DNA from: Caryophanales bacterium UBA4951 | Lineage (GTDB): Bacteria > Bacillota_I > Bacilli_A > RFN20 > CAG-826 | Length of the DNA: 27,163 nucleotides | Direction of reading: 5' to 3' | Assembly: GCA_002397465.1 (NCBI GenBank) | Contig: DHAP01000051.1 | Location: 23,062 to 50,224, forward strand | In this document: piece after piece, positions 6,131 through 14,404 of the stretch | How positions within the stretch are numbered: the stretch's first letter is position 1 | Layout: the number at the start of each line of letters is the position of its first letter | Program-made: the position numbers and the translations under genes | The notes under the pieces: model-generated | Told to the model about the DNA's origin: nothing | The model's database searches: none | The model's input: only the letters and a program-made list of their open reading frames with translations

Positions 6131-8743
6131 TCAATCCTTTGCGTCGTACCAACTCTTGCCGATTCCGACCTCAACGGTCAGTTTGACTGGCAAACTCACG
6201 GCATTCACCATGATCGATGCTATTTTATCCTTAATTGTCTCAACTTCCTCATCAGGCGCTTGAAAAATCAGTTCGTCGTGGATCTGAAGGACCATTTTCG
6301 TCCTCATTTTGTTCTCGTTGAGAAAGCGGTCGACTTTGACCATGGCTATCTTGATGAGGTCGGCGGCCGATCCTTGGACTGGGGCATTCAAAGCCGCCCG
6401 GCGGGCCGCTTCCCTCTTCGCGTAGGAGGGGTCATTCACTTCGCGGAGGTAACGTCTTCTGCCGAACATCGTGGTGACATACCCTTTGGTTTCGGCGTCA
6501 TGGATGACTTCGTTGAGGTAAGTGCCAACCTCAGGGTAGGTGATGTAGAAATTCCTGATGATGTCCTGGGCTTCGGCGGTGGTTCCCTCAATCTGCTGGG
6601 CTAATCCATAGACGGTCGTTCCGTAGATGATGGCGAAGTTGACGGCCTTGGCCTTTCTTCTCATCAAAGGGGTGACGTCATCGGTGTGAAAAATCTTCTT
6701 GGCCGTCTCGGTGTGGACGTCATGCCCGTTGTTGAAAACGTCGATGTAGGCTTGGCAATGGCTCAAAGAAGCCATGATACGGAGTTCGATTTGGCCATAG
6801 TCGAAAGAGATGAGGTTCATCTTTGGATCATCATAGTAGAAGGCGTGACGGATCTGTTTTCCTTCCTCGTCGCGTGCGCTGATGTTCTGAAGGTTGGGGC
6901 TCGAGGAAGAAAGCCTTCCGGTCGAGGTCTGGGCCTGGTTGAAGTAGGAGTGGATCTTCCCATCTTCCTGGATGTGGGGCAATAACCCGTCGATATAGGT
7001 TCCCATAAGCTTGGCGTATTTGCGGTATTCCAAAACGAGGGGGACGACTGGGTGCTCATCAATCAAAGATGAGAGAGCCTCGACGGAAGTCGAATTGTCC
7101 TTTGGGCCTTTAAGAGCGAGTTTCCCGTAAAGGAAATCAGCCAATTGCTTAGGCGAATTGAGATTGATTTTCTCGCCTGAGAAAGCGTAGATCTGGGTCT
7201 CAAGATCTTCTTTTTTCTTGGCGAACTCCTTGCCATATTCCTTCAATTTGTCTTTATGGAGGGGGAATCCTTCGATTTCCATTTTGGCCAAGACAAAGCT
7301 GAGCGGCATCTCTATTTCGCTATAGAGCTTGTAAGCATCGACCGATTGAAGGCTCCGATGCATTTTCTCAAGCAAGGAAAGGGCATAATAAGCCATTTTC
7401 CCAGTCTCTTTTGGGTGGGCGGATGAAAGCAAGCCGCCTTCATTTTCCTCATTCACGAGAATGTCGGCCCCGAACGAGGAATAGACGAGAGCCGGGACGC
7501 TCTTGATGGACGAATCCATGAGATATGAGCCTAAAAGGATGTCATCCTGGATACCTCTTAGGGAAATACCGATTTTGTTCAAGGCGTATATGGCGGCTTT
7601 GCCATCATAGACGCATTTCTTGATGGACTCGTCCTCGAGGATTTTTTTGAGTTGAGCGTCTTTGTTCAAGGCCTCGTAATCCAAATAGACCGTTTCGGTT
7701 CCATTCGACAAAGCCAGGCCTTCGATGGGGGCGGTGTGGTATTCGTCATAGTCAATGTCTAGGGCGATTCCTAGTGGGGAGATAACATTGAAAGAAGCGA
7801 TGCTGTCTTTCTTTTCTACCTGGATGTTCTCAGATGAGGCTGAGCCTTTTTTTAATGAGAGCGGAAGGCGCGAAAGGAACTGCTTAAGCTCGTATTTGTT
7901 CGCGAAATCATTCACGGACTTGAAATCGTAGCCTTTGTATTCAAGGTCTTTGAGGCTAAAAGGGAGCTCAACATCGGTTTTGATGGTGGCCAGCCGGTAG
8001 CAAAAGCGTCCTTGTTCGGCGTTGTTCCTGATGTTCTCCCCGACTTTGGAAGTCATCGTGTCGGCGGCTTTGATGATGGACTCGAAATCACCATATTCCT
8101 GAATGAGTTTGACGGCCGTTTTGTCTCCGACGCCGGGGATGCCAGGGAGATTGTCGCTTGAATCTCCACGGAGTCCTTTGAAGTCGATGATTTGCTTAGG
8201 CGTGAAGCCGAACTTTTCCTTCATGGAGACCTCATCGAGAAGCTCCATGTTCGAAAGGCCGACTTTTAAAAGGGACACTTTGACGTTTTTGTCGATAAGC
8301 TGCAAATAATCTTTGTCGGAGGTGTAGATGACGACGTCATAGTTTTCTTTGGAAGCCAGTTTAGCGACGGTTCCGCAGATGTCATCGGCCTCAACGCCGT
8401 GCTGCTCGTAGCACATGATCGAAAGGGCGCCCATCAATTCCCTTGATATAGGGAACTGCCTCACCAATTCTTCGGGGCATGGGGAACGATTGGCTTTGTA
8501 GGCGCTGTATTCCTCTTTGCGGAAGGTGTCTTTGTCTGTATCGAAACCGACGAATATCGATTCTCCGCCTTTGAAAGAGGCTAGGAGCTTGCAAAGCATG
8601 TTGCTGAAAGCGAAGATGGCGTTGGTCGGCGTGCCGTCTTTGCTTCTCATGATTGAGGAGGAGTCGCCATAGGCGGTCGCGTAATAGGCCCTGAAGAGCA
8701 ACGAGTTGCCATCGACGATCAAAATCTTTTTCTTTTCTTGCAT
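6131..8743 (-). CDS. polA: DNA polymerase I
   Basis: Repair and Okazaki-fragment polymerase, 870 residues, as in Bacillus. The 5'-nuclease domain (1-290) keeps its acidic residues in VDGN (Asp11), FDTDKDTFR, EADD (119-122), SDKD (142-145) and GDSSDN. The middle domain sits where the 3'-5' exonuclease belongs but looks inactive: LDIDYDE (328-334) replaces the DTET-type motif, and YYALSLLEK appears where the late catalytic Asp is expected. The polymerase domain has motif A DYGQIELR (648-655, Gly for the usual Ser), motif B RRKAKAVNFAIIYG with Phe703, and motif C HDEL (822-825). The ATG is one base after the dnaE stop, with AGGAG before it. Middle gene of dnaE-polA-mutM::coaE. Confidence 0.96.
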   Translation of the reverse strand: MQEKKKILIVDGNSLLFRAYYATAYGDSSSIMRSKDGTPTNAIFAFSNMLCKLLASFKGGESIFVGFDTDKDTFRKEEYSAYKANRSPCPEELVRQFPISRELMGALSIMCYEQHGVEADDICGTVAKLASKENYDVVIYTSDKDYLQLIDKNVKVSLLKVGLSNMELLDEVSMKEKFGFTPKQIIDFKGLRGDSSDNLPGIPGVGDKTAVKLIQEYGDFESIIKAADTMTSKVGENIRNNAEQGRFCYRLATIKTDVELPFSLKDLEYKGYDFKSVNDFANKYELKQFLSRLPLSLKKGSASSENIQVEKKDSIASFNVISPLGIALDIDYDEYHTAPIEGLALSNGTETVYLDYEALNKDAQLKKILEDESIKKCVYDGKAAIYALNKIGISLRGIQDDILLGSYLMDSSIKSVPALVYSSFGADILVNEENEGGLLSSAHPKETGKMAYYALSLLEKMHRSLQSVDAYKLYSEIEMPLSFVLAKMEIEGFPLHKDKLKEYGKEFAKKKEDLETQIYAFSGEKINLNSPKQLADFLYGKLALKGPKDNSTSVEALSSLIDEHPVVPLVLEYRKYAKLMGTYIDGLLPHIQEDGKIHSYFNQAQTSTGRLSSSSPNLQNISARDEEGKQIRHAFYYDDPKMNLISFDYGQIELRIMASLSHCQAYIDVFNNGHDVHTETAKKIFHTDDVTPLMRRKAKAVNFAIIYGTTVYGLAQQIEGTTAEAQDIIRNFYITYPEVGTYLNEVIHDAETKGYVTTMFGRRRYLREVNDPSYAKREAARRAALNAPVQGSAADLIKIAMVKVDRFLNENKMRTKMVLQIHDELIFQAPDEEVETIKDKIASIMVNAVSLPVKLTVEVGIGKSWYDAKD

Positions 8744-8744
8744 G

Positions 8745-11700
8745 TTAGTCTCCTAGTTTTTGGGCGTCATCGACGATATACGAGCCTTCTTTTCGGAAAT
8801 CCTTGTGGCACGACACGATTACCGCGTTGTCGTTTTTGAGGGCTTGGTAGCATTTGGCATAGGCCTCCGAGAAAAGGACGAAGCCTTGTTCTGAGACGTC
8901 GTCATAGAGATCGAGGAAGGCCATTTGCGATCCTTTTCTCGTGACGATGGCCCGGATCGATTTGACGATTCCGGCCGTTTTGACGTTTCCGCTCGTTCCG
9001 TCTAGTTCGCCAAGCGGGACGATGTTCTCTTTGGAAAGGCGTTCTTTGTAGAAAGAAAGCGGCGATCCGGAAACCATCATTCCCAAGGTCTCATACTCAC
9101 CTTCAAGGTTCTCTCTTGGATCATCTTTTCTTATGATCATGGCAGGCTTTTCGATACCGAGGTTCAAGAGAGCCTGCGAACCGCTTTCCCCGAACATCAT
9201 CTCAGCGTAGTTCATGGCCGCGCTGGCAGATGAACGTAAGCTGGCTCTCGATGGATATAAGGAATCCAAGGCCCCGGAATCAATCATCTTGATCAAGGTA
9301 GGCAAGCTCAACCCGCAGTGCTTCATCCGGGCGGAAAAATCGTAGAAATCCACAAATTTTCCGTTTTGGTTTCTTTCGTCTATGAGGGCGTGAATGAGGT
9401 TGCTTTGAATCCCTTTGATGCTCGATAGAGGGAATAAAATGGCCCCGTCATGGACGATGAACCCTTCTTCGGAGGCGTTGACGTCAGGGACTTTCAAAAG
9501 CAGCTTGATGTCTTTTATTTCCGAGAAGGTGTCTTTGAATTTTCTGTCTCCGGTCGACATCGAGTCGAGAATCGAGCAGTAGAACTCGCGAGGGAAATGT
9601 TTCTTTAGATAGGCCATTTGGCAGGTGAGGACGGCGTAACTCACGGCGTGCGAGCGGTTGAAGCCATACTCGGCGAACTTGAATATCAAGGCGTAGACCT
9701 TCTCAGCCAAGGCTTTGTCTTTGCCGTTTTGGATGCATCCGGCGATGAAGCTGTCTTTCAAAGCCTCAAGCTTCCCGGCGTCTTTCTTGGAGATGGCCCT
9801 TCTGAAAAGATCGGCTTGGCCATAGCTGAAGCCTGCCATCTTCCGGACGATCTGCATGATTTGTTCCTGATAGACGATGATGCCGTAGGTGTTGGAAAGG
9901 ATGCTCTCCAACTCCGGAGAAAGATAAGTGACCTTTTCGAGGCCTTTTTTCCTTCTGGCGTATGAGGGAATAGACTCCATCGGTCCGGGTCTGAAGAGGG
10001 CTTCGATGGCAGCGACGTCCTCAAAAGTGGTGGGCTCGACTTCCCTGATGGCTCTTTTCATGCCAGGCGACTCTAGCTGGAAGAGACCCATGGTTTTGTT
10101 TTCTTTGATGAGCGATATCGAGTCCTCGTCCTCGAAAGGCAAGTCCTCATATCCGAGGCTGATTCCTTCGCTTTGTTTCACAAGGCGGAGGCAGGTATCG
10201 ACAATCGTGAGGTTTCGTAGGCCCAAGATGTCCATCTTCAAGAAGCCTTGTTCCTCCAAATAGTCCTTTTCCAAACAGGCCACATAGCCGACCCCTTGGT
10301 TGTCGCTGACGGGGAGGACTTCATCGAGCGGCACGTTATTCAAGACTATTCCGGCGGCATGAAGCCCGGCTTGACGGGGAAGCCCCTCGATTTTGGAGGC
10401 TAAAGACACCATTTCCAGGTAGTAACGGTCGCTGTCGATGAGGCTTTTGAATTGAGGGCTCTGACGATAATCGTCCCTCAACGAAAGCTTATCGTTGACG
10501 ATGGTGCCGATCACAAGCTCGATTTCTCTGTCCTCATAGCCATAGACCCTAGCGATGTCCCTCAAAGCCTCTTTGGCTCCGATGGTTTGGGTAGTTAGGA
10601 CGTGAGCGACTCTTTCTTTGCCATATTTTTCTTGGAGATAAGTGACGACTTTGTCGCGGTTAATGTCGCTGAAATCGACGTCGATGTCAGGCATCGACTG
10701 TCTTTCTGGATTCAGGAACCTTTCGAAGAGAAGATGAAACTTGATAGGGTCAGGGACGACGATGTTGAGGCAATAGCTCACTAAAGAGCCAGCGCCGGAG
10801 CCTCTTCCAGGGCCGACGGAAACGCCGTGTGTTTTGGCCCAATTGACGTAATCGGAGACAATCAGGAAATAATCGGCGTATCCCATCTTGTCGATGATCG
10901 AAAGCTCGTATTCAAGACGGCTACGATATTCTTCGCCGGCACCAGGTTTTCTTTTTTCTAAGCCCTCGTAGGCCAACTTCTTCAGATAGTCTTCGCTTGA
11001 GAGGCCGAGGCTGTTCTCATAGTGGAGAAGACCGCCTCTTTTTTGGATGAAACTGAAGTCACATGAAGAGGCGATGGCTTCGCTGTTGTCTCTTTCTTCG
11101 ACGTTATAGAAGGCCATGGCTTCGTCGATTGAAAGGAAATGCTCGTTCCCGCTTCTTTCTTTGCTTTGGAGCGTTTCTTTGTTCGCGATGGCGGAAGTGA
11201 TGTCAATGACGATGGCGTCTTCTTTTTTGGCGTAGACGATGTGGGGGAAAGCCACGAGTTCATAAGAATGATCCTTGGCGAATTTTCTCGCAAAATCGAT
11301 GAAATCAGGTTTGTCGGGAAGATATGGGAGACCTAGATACGATTTCTCGAAGATCGAAAGGAAATCCTGAAGTCTTTTGGCATCGTCGCCAAGCCCGTTC
11401 GTGTAATGGGCCCGTAAGGAAGAACCTTCCAAAGGATAGACGGCAATCAGCCCTTTTGCGTGGCTTTTTAGTTCTTCGTAAGAGGCTTGGCTTTCCGAGC
11501 AAAGAAGAGTCAGATGAAGAAGGTTTCGATAGCCTTCCTCATTTTTGATGAAAAGGGAAACGATACCTTCCGAGGTCGGATAATCCATCCCATAAACCGG
11601 CTTGACGTCCGCTTTCATGGCGGCATGGGTGAAAGGAGCGTATCCAGATAGCGAACCGTTATCGGAGATGCCGATGTATGAATAAAGGTTTTTCTTGGCC

Positions 11701-11780
11701 AAAAAAGGAATCTTTTCAGCGACAAGGCCGCTTTGAAGATAAGAGAAACCGCTATAGACGTGAAGTGGGACGAAACTCAT
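8745..11780 (-). CDS. dnaE: DNA polymerase III subunit alpha, DnaE type
   Basis: Replicative polymerase of the DnaE1/DnaE3 kind. In Firmicutes it extends primers before handing over to PolC, which would be elsewhere. It is 1011 residues, about 100 shorter than B. subtilis DnaE. The order is an N-terminal PHP domain (1-200), the palm with GPGRGSGAGS (323-332) and PDIDVDF with Asp365 and Asp367, the third catalytic Asp517 in KMDILGLRNLT, then FNRSHAVSYAVL. A helix-hairpin-helix region and an OB-fold-like segment (VKTAGIVKSIRA) lie near the C-terminus. The PHP metal site looks eroded: HVY replaces HxH at 7-9 and SDN replaces the TDH-type motif at 39-41. The ATG follows a TATACT box by six bases with no ribosome binding site. 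First gene of its operon. Confidence 0.95.
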   Translation of the reverse strand: MSFVPLHVYSGFSYLQSGLVAEKIPFLAKKNLYSYIGISDNGSLSGYAPFTHAAMKADVKPVYGMDYPTSEGIVSLFIKNEEGYRNLLHLTLLCSESQASYEELKSHAKGLIAVYPLEGSSLRAHYTNGLGDDAKRLQDFLSIFEKSYLGLPYLPDKPDFIDFARKFAKDHSYELVAFPHIVYAKKEDAIVIDITSAIANKETLQSKERSGNEHFLSIDEAMAFYNVEERDNSEAIASSCDFSFIQKRGGLLHYENSLGLSSEDYLKKLAYEGLEKRKPGAGEEYRSRLEYELSIIDKMGYADYFLIVSDYVNWAKTHGVSVGPGRGSGAGSLVSYCLNIVVPDPIKFHLLFERFLNPERQSMPDIDVDFSDINRDKVVTYLQEKYGKERVAHVLTTQTIGAKEALRDIARVYGYEDREIELVIGTIVNDKLSLRDDYRQSPQFKSLIDSDRYYLEMVSLASKIEGLPRQAGLHAAGIVLNNVPLDEVLPVSDNQGVGYVACLEKDYLEEQGFLKMDILGLRNLTIVDTCLRLVKQSEGISLGYEDLPFEDEDSISLIKENKTMGLFQLESPGMKRAIREVEPTTFEDVAAIEALFRPGPMESIPSYARRKKGLEKVTYLSPELESILSNTYGIIVYQEQIMQIVRKMAGFSYGQADLFRRAISKKDAGKLEALKDSFIAGCIQNGKDKALAEKVYALIFKFAEYGFNRSHAVSYAVLTCQMAYLKKHFPREFYCSILDSMSTGDRKFKDTFSEIKDIKLLLKVPDVNASEEGFIVHDGAILFPLSSIKGIQSNLIHALIDERNQNGKFVDFYDFSARMKHCGLSLPTLIKMIDSGALDSLYPSRASLRSSASAAMNYAEMMFGESGSQALLNLGIEKPAMIIRKDDPRENLEGEYETLGMMVSGSPLSFYKERLSKENIVPLGELDGTSGNVKTAGIVKSIRAIVTRKGSQMAFLDLYDDVSEQGFVLFSEAYAKCYQALKNDNAVIVSCHKDFRKEGSYIVDDAQKLGD

Positions 11781-11792
11781 GTTTTAAGTATA
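11781..11792 (-). promoter_or_regulatory. -10 box directly before dnaE ATG, probable leaderless start
   Basis: TATACT (minus strand, 11792-11787) and six bases, TAAAAC, precede the ATG. That places the expected +1 on the A of the start codon. There is no Shine-Dalgarno sequence. No clear -35 is seen 16-18 bases upstream. Confidence 0.45.
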
Positions 11793-11890
11793 AACCAACT
11801 CTTACTATTTTGGGGCTCTCAACGCCATAAATAGAAAACTAGTTGAAGGCAAAAGATAAAATCGGCCTCCTATAGATAAGAAGGAGGTTA

Positions 11891-12019
11891 ATGATGATCA
11901 AGATCCAACAGCTTTCCGTCAGCGGCCTTGAAGTGGCGATCATTATTCTCGTCATCGTTCTTTTGGGCATGCTCATCTATCGCTTCATCAAGAAAAAGAA
12001 AGGAAGGAGGGACGAATAA
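11891..12019 (+). CDS. small single-pass membrane protein (42 aa)
   Basis: A short gene with strong translation signals: AAGGAGG ends three bases before the first ATG (11891) and six bases before the second (11894), so either may be used. The product has a short polar N-terminus (about 13 residues), one strongly hydrophobic segment of about 18 residues (AIIILVIVLLGMLIY, preceded by VSGLEV) and a basic tail, RFIKKKKGRRDE. This predicts an N-out, C-in single membrane span by the positive-inside rule. Stop TAA at 12017-12019. It is divergent from dnaE and faces nrnA tail to tail across a hairpin. I recognise no family. A possible promoter is TAGAAA (11832-11837) with TAAAAT (11857-11862), but the 19-bp spacing is long. 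Confidence 0.75.
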   Translation: MMIKIQQLSVSGLEVAIIILVIVLLGMLIYRFIKKKKGRRDE

Positions 12020-12041
12020 AGCCCCGCTTTTGACGGGGCTT
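12019..12041. terminator. hairpin between convergent small gene and nrnA
   Basis: A perfect 8-bp stem, AAGCCCCG/CGGGGCTT, has a 7-base loop. It lies 3 bases past the nrnA stop and overlaps the end of the 42-residue gene. The U-tracts are short: TTTATT on the minus strand and TGATTT on the plus strand. It probably ends nrnA transcription and may act both ways. Confidence 0.65.
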
Positions 12042-12044
12042 GAT

Positions 12045-13040
12045 TTACTCGAATAATTTGTCAAGATCGGCGATGAAGGCATCTAATTCGCTGATATCCT
12101 TGATCTTGGCGCCAGAGGCCTGAGCGTGTCCGCCGCCGCCCCATTTGAAGGCAACGGGCGAGATGTCGGCTTTTTTGCTGCGAATCGAGATCCGCCAGCA
12201 CCAGTCTTTCGGATTGGGGTCTTCGGTGATGGAACACCAAGCGTTGACGCCTTCGATGTTGGAGAAGAGATTGACGTTCTCTTTGCCTCTTTCCGAAGTG
12301 ATCTGAAGATCCTTTTGGACGTCTTCCGGAAGGACGTAATAGGCGACGCCATGCGGGGAAACGGTGAAATGGTTGAGGATGTAAGCCGTGACCTTTAAGT
12401 CATCGAGCTTTTTCTGGTACATGCTGAGATAGATGTCGCTGATGGATATGCCAGTCGCAAGCAAAGCTTGGGCGCAGGCGAAAGTGTGGGTGGTGGTGGA
12501 CGAATAGAGGAAACGTCCGGAATCACCGACGAGGGCGATGTAGAGGTAATGAGCCGCCTCTTTGGAGATGGTGGTTCCTTTCCAGTTGACCAAGAAATCA
12601 GTCACGACTTCTGAGGCTGCCGCGGCATCGAGATCGAGTATTGGATGACGGGCTATTTCTTTTTTGAAAGGATGGTGGTCAATTTTAGCTATGTAAGAGG
12701 CTCTTTTGTAGCGGGGGTCAGCGATTCTTTCGTCATCGCCGACATCGACGACAATCGCTAAGAACGGCGAGTTGAACCATTCGTCGTTCAGCCTTTCGGT
12801 CTCTGGGAAGAGGCGCGGGGTGAAGGTGACGTGGTTGTCGCCGACGAAGTGGATTTCTTTCTCGGGGAAATTGTCCTTGAGGAAGCTGACCAAACCCATT
12901 TGGCTGCCCATGGCGTCATAGTCAGGCTTGATATGTCTGAAAACGACGATCCTTTGGTAGCGGCGGATGGCGGAGCGGAGCATGGAATATTCTTTTTTGT
13001 GAAGGTTTCCGTACTCTTTGATAGAAGAATCAATAATCAT
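12045..13040 (-). CDS. nrnA: DHH-family oligoribonuclease / pAp phosphatase NrnA
   Basis: Phosphoesterase of the DHH/DHHA1 family. NrnA-type enzymes degrade very short RNAs and dephosphorylate 3'-phosphoadenosine 5'-phosphate. It is 331 residues, near the family's 310-330. The DHH domain starts with RHIKPDYDAMGSQ (His36, Asp40, Asp42), followed by a VVDVGDDERIAD strand and the KIDHHP motif. The C-terminal DHHA1 domain carries the substrate-binding GGGGHAQASGA near residue 300. An AAGGA site precedes the ATG and overlaps the ackA stop region, only ten bases away, so ackA-nrnA is one unit. In B. subtilis nrnA lies close to dnaE, consistent with the neighbourhood here. A distant alternative would be a cyclic-dinucleotide phosphodiesterase, but no extra domains are present. 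Confidence 0.9.
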   Translation of the reverse strand: MIIDSSIKEYGNLHKKEYSMLRSAIRRYQRIVVFRHIKPDYDAMGSQMGLVSFLKDNFPEKEIHFVGDNHVTFTPRLFPETERLNDEWFNSPFLAIVVDVGDDERIADPRYKRASYIAKIDHHPFKKEIARHPILDLDAAAASEVVTDFLVNWKGTTISKEAAHYLYIALVGDSGRFLYSSTTTHTFACAQALLATGISISDIYLSMYQKKLDDLKVTAYILNHFTVSPHGVAYYVLPEDVQKDLQITSERGKENVNLFSNIEGVNAWCSITEDPNPKDWCWRISIRSKKADISPVAFKWGGGGHAQASGAKIKDISELDAFIADLDKLFE

Positions 13041-13050
13041 TTCTTTTCCT

Positions 13051-14253
13051 TTATAAAGTGTTCTGAAGGGCTTTGAAGCAGTCGCGGGCGATCATGACTT
13101 CCTCATCGGTTGGGATGATGACGACCTTGATGGCTGAGTCATCTTTGGAGATGACGGCCTCTTTCCCTGAGCTTTCTTCGTTTTTCTTGTAGTCGATGTC
13201 AAGCTTGAGGGCTTTTTCGACCTGACGAAGTATCGCTTCACGGAAGAATGAGGAGTTCTCGCCGATGCCGGCTGAGAATATCAAGAGATCGCATCCGCCT
13301 AAACGGACGAAGTACTGACCGATGAAATCAGCGACCCTTCTGGCGAAGAGATCACCTGCTAAGATGGCTCTCTTGTTGCCTTTATGGATGGCATCTTCAA
13401 CGTCGCGGGTGTCATTGCTGACGCCAGAGACTCCGAGCAAACCGGATTTTTTGTTGAGGATGTCGTACATCTCGTCGACGGATTTTCCTTCGCAGTTGCA
13501 AAGATAATCCATGACTGACGGGTCGATGTCACCGCTTCTGGTTCCCATCATGACTCCGCCTAAGGGAGTCAGCCCCATGGAGGTGGCTACGCACTTGCCA
13601 TCATGAATGGCACATAGCGAGGCTCCGCTTCCGATGTGGCAGGAGATGATATCCCAAGTTTTCTTATCTTGCAAGAAATCCTCCTTGCCTTTGACGGCGA
13701 GGTAGTTGTGGGAAGTGCCGTGGGCGCCATAGCGGCGGCAGTCATATTTCTCGCTCATCTCATAAGGGATTGGGTAAAGATAATCCTGAGGTTCCATCGT
13801 CTGATGGAAGGCTGTGTCGAAGACGGCGATGGCCTTGGCGTTAGGAAGGGCCTTTTTAAAAGCGTGGAAGCCCACGAGGTGAGCTGGCGCATGCAAAGGG
13901 TCAAGAGGGATGAGCTTGGTTATCTTCTCTTCGGTGTCTTTGTCAAAATAGGCAGATTTGCTGAAGTATTTGCCCCCTTGGACGACACGGTGGCCGACGC
14001 ACTCGATTTCATCGAGGCTCTTGATGATCTTATATTCCTTGATGGCGTTGAGGATCAAGTCGACGCCTTGGGCGTGGTCGTGGATCGGAAGGATGCTCTT
14101 ATGGTCCTCGCCATTGAACTTGATTCTGAAGATTCCGTCATCGTGGCCGATTCGGTCCACGATTCCCGAACAAATGACTTTCTCTTCCGGCATCTCGTAC
14201 ATCTTGTATTTCAGAGACGAGCTACCAGCGTTGACGGCCATGACTTTTGACAT
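13051..14253 (-). CDS. ackA: acetate kinase
   Basis: Makes ATP and acetate from acetyl phosphate and ADP in fermentation; reversible. It is 400 residues, standard length. It has VNAGSSSLKY (Asn8), GHRVVQGG (Arg89), His121, the catalytic Asp146 in FDTAFHQTM, RRYGAHGTSH (His178), His206, MGTRSGDIDP (Arg239) and FSAGIGENS. These match the Methanosarcina active-site numbering minus two. Three places differ from the usual family sequence: Gln for His in HRVVHGG, HAPAH for HNPPN, and Ser209 for the active-site Asn in HLGNGAS. AGAGG lies 9 bases before the ATG. The usual partner phosphotransacetylase gene is not in this window. Confidence 0.95.
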   Translation of the reverse strand: MSKVMAVNAGSSSLKYKMYEMPEEKVICSGIVDRIGHDDGIFRIKFNGEDHKSILPIHDHAQGVDLILNAIKEYKIIKSLDEIECVGHRVVQGGKYFSKSAYFDKDTEEKITKLIPLDPLHAPAHLVGFHAFKKALPNAKAIAVFDTAFHQTMEPQDYLYPIPYEMSEKYDCRRYGAHGTSHNYLAVKGKEDFLQDKKTWDIISCHIGSGASLCAIHDGKCVATSMGLTPLGGVMMGTRSGDIDPSVMDYLCNCEGKSVDEMYDILNKKSGLLGVSGVSNDTRDVEDAIHKGNKRAILAGDLFARRVADFIGQYFVRLGGCDLLIFSAGIGENSSFFREAILRQVEKALKLDIDYKKNEESSGKEAVISKDDSAIKVVIIPTDEEVMIARDCFKALQNTL

Positions 14254-14268
14254 TGCTATTTACCTCTT

Positions 14269-14296
14269 ATTATTCGGTTACGATTTTACCTTTCAA
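14269..14296 (-). promoter_or_regulatory. ackA promoter
   Basis: TTGAAA (-35, 14296-14291) and AATAAT (-10, 14274-14269) on the minus strand have a 16-bp spacer, with five of six matches in each box. It would start a transcript just before the AGAGG site, giving a leader of about 15 bases. Confidence 0.55.
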
Positions 14297-14373
14297 CGCT
14301 AGGCAATACAAAGATTTTAGCGTTTTTGCCATCTTTTCAGGCGTCTTTGCTTTTTCCGGGAGGCCTCTCTAGG

Positions 14374-14379
14374 TATACT
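14374..14379 (+). promoter_or_regulatory. -10 box of pepF promoter
   Basis: TATACT lies 25 bases before the pepF ATG, followed by a strong GGAGAGGG ribosome binding site. The -35 is poor (TTTTTC at 17-bp spacing). It is divergent from the ackA promoter. Confidence 0.4.
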
Positions 14380-14404
14380 AACGGGGTAAAAGGAGAGGGC
14401 ATTA

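Noticed and set aside
6127..6174. Extended mutM::coaE start at 6174
   Set aside because: MutM needs Pro2 at the mature N-terminus as the nucleophile, so translation must begin at 6126.
5966..6604. A 212-codon plus-strand frame across the polA/mutM junction
   Set aside because: It is antisense to two solid genes and has no domain resemblance.
13636..14250. A 204-codon plus-strand frame opposite ackA
   Set aside because: It is antisense to a well-supported gene, has no ribosome binding site or recognisable domain, and follows from ackA codon bias.
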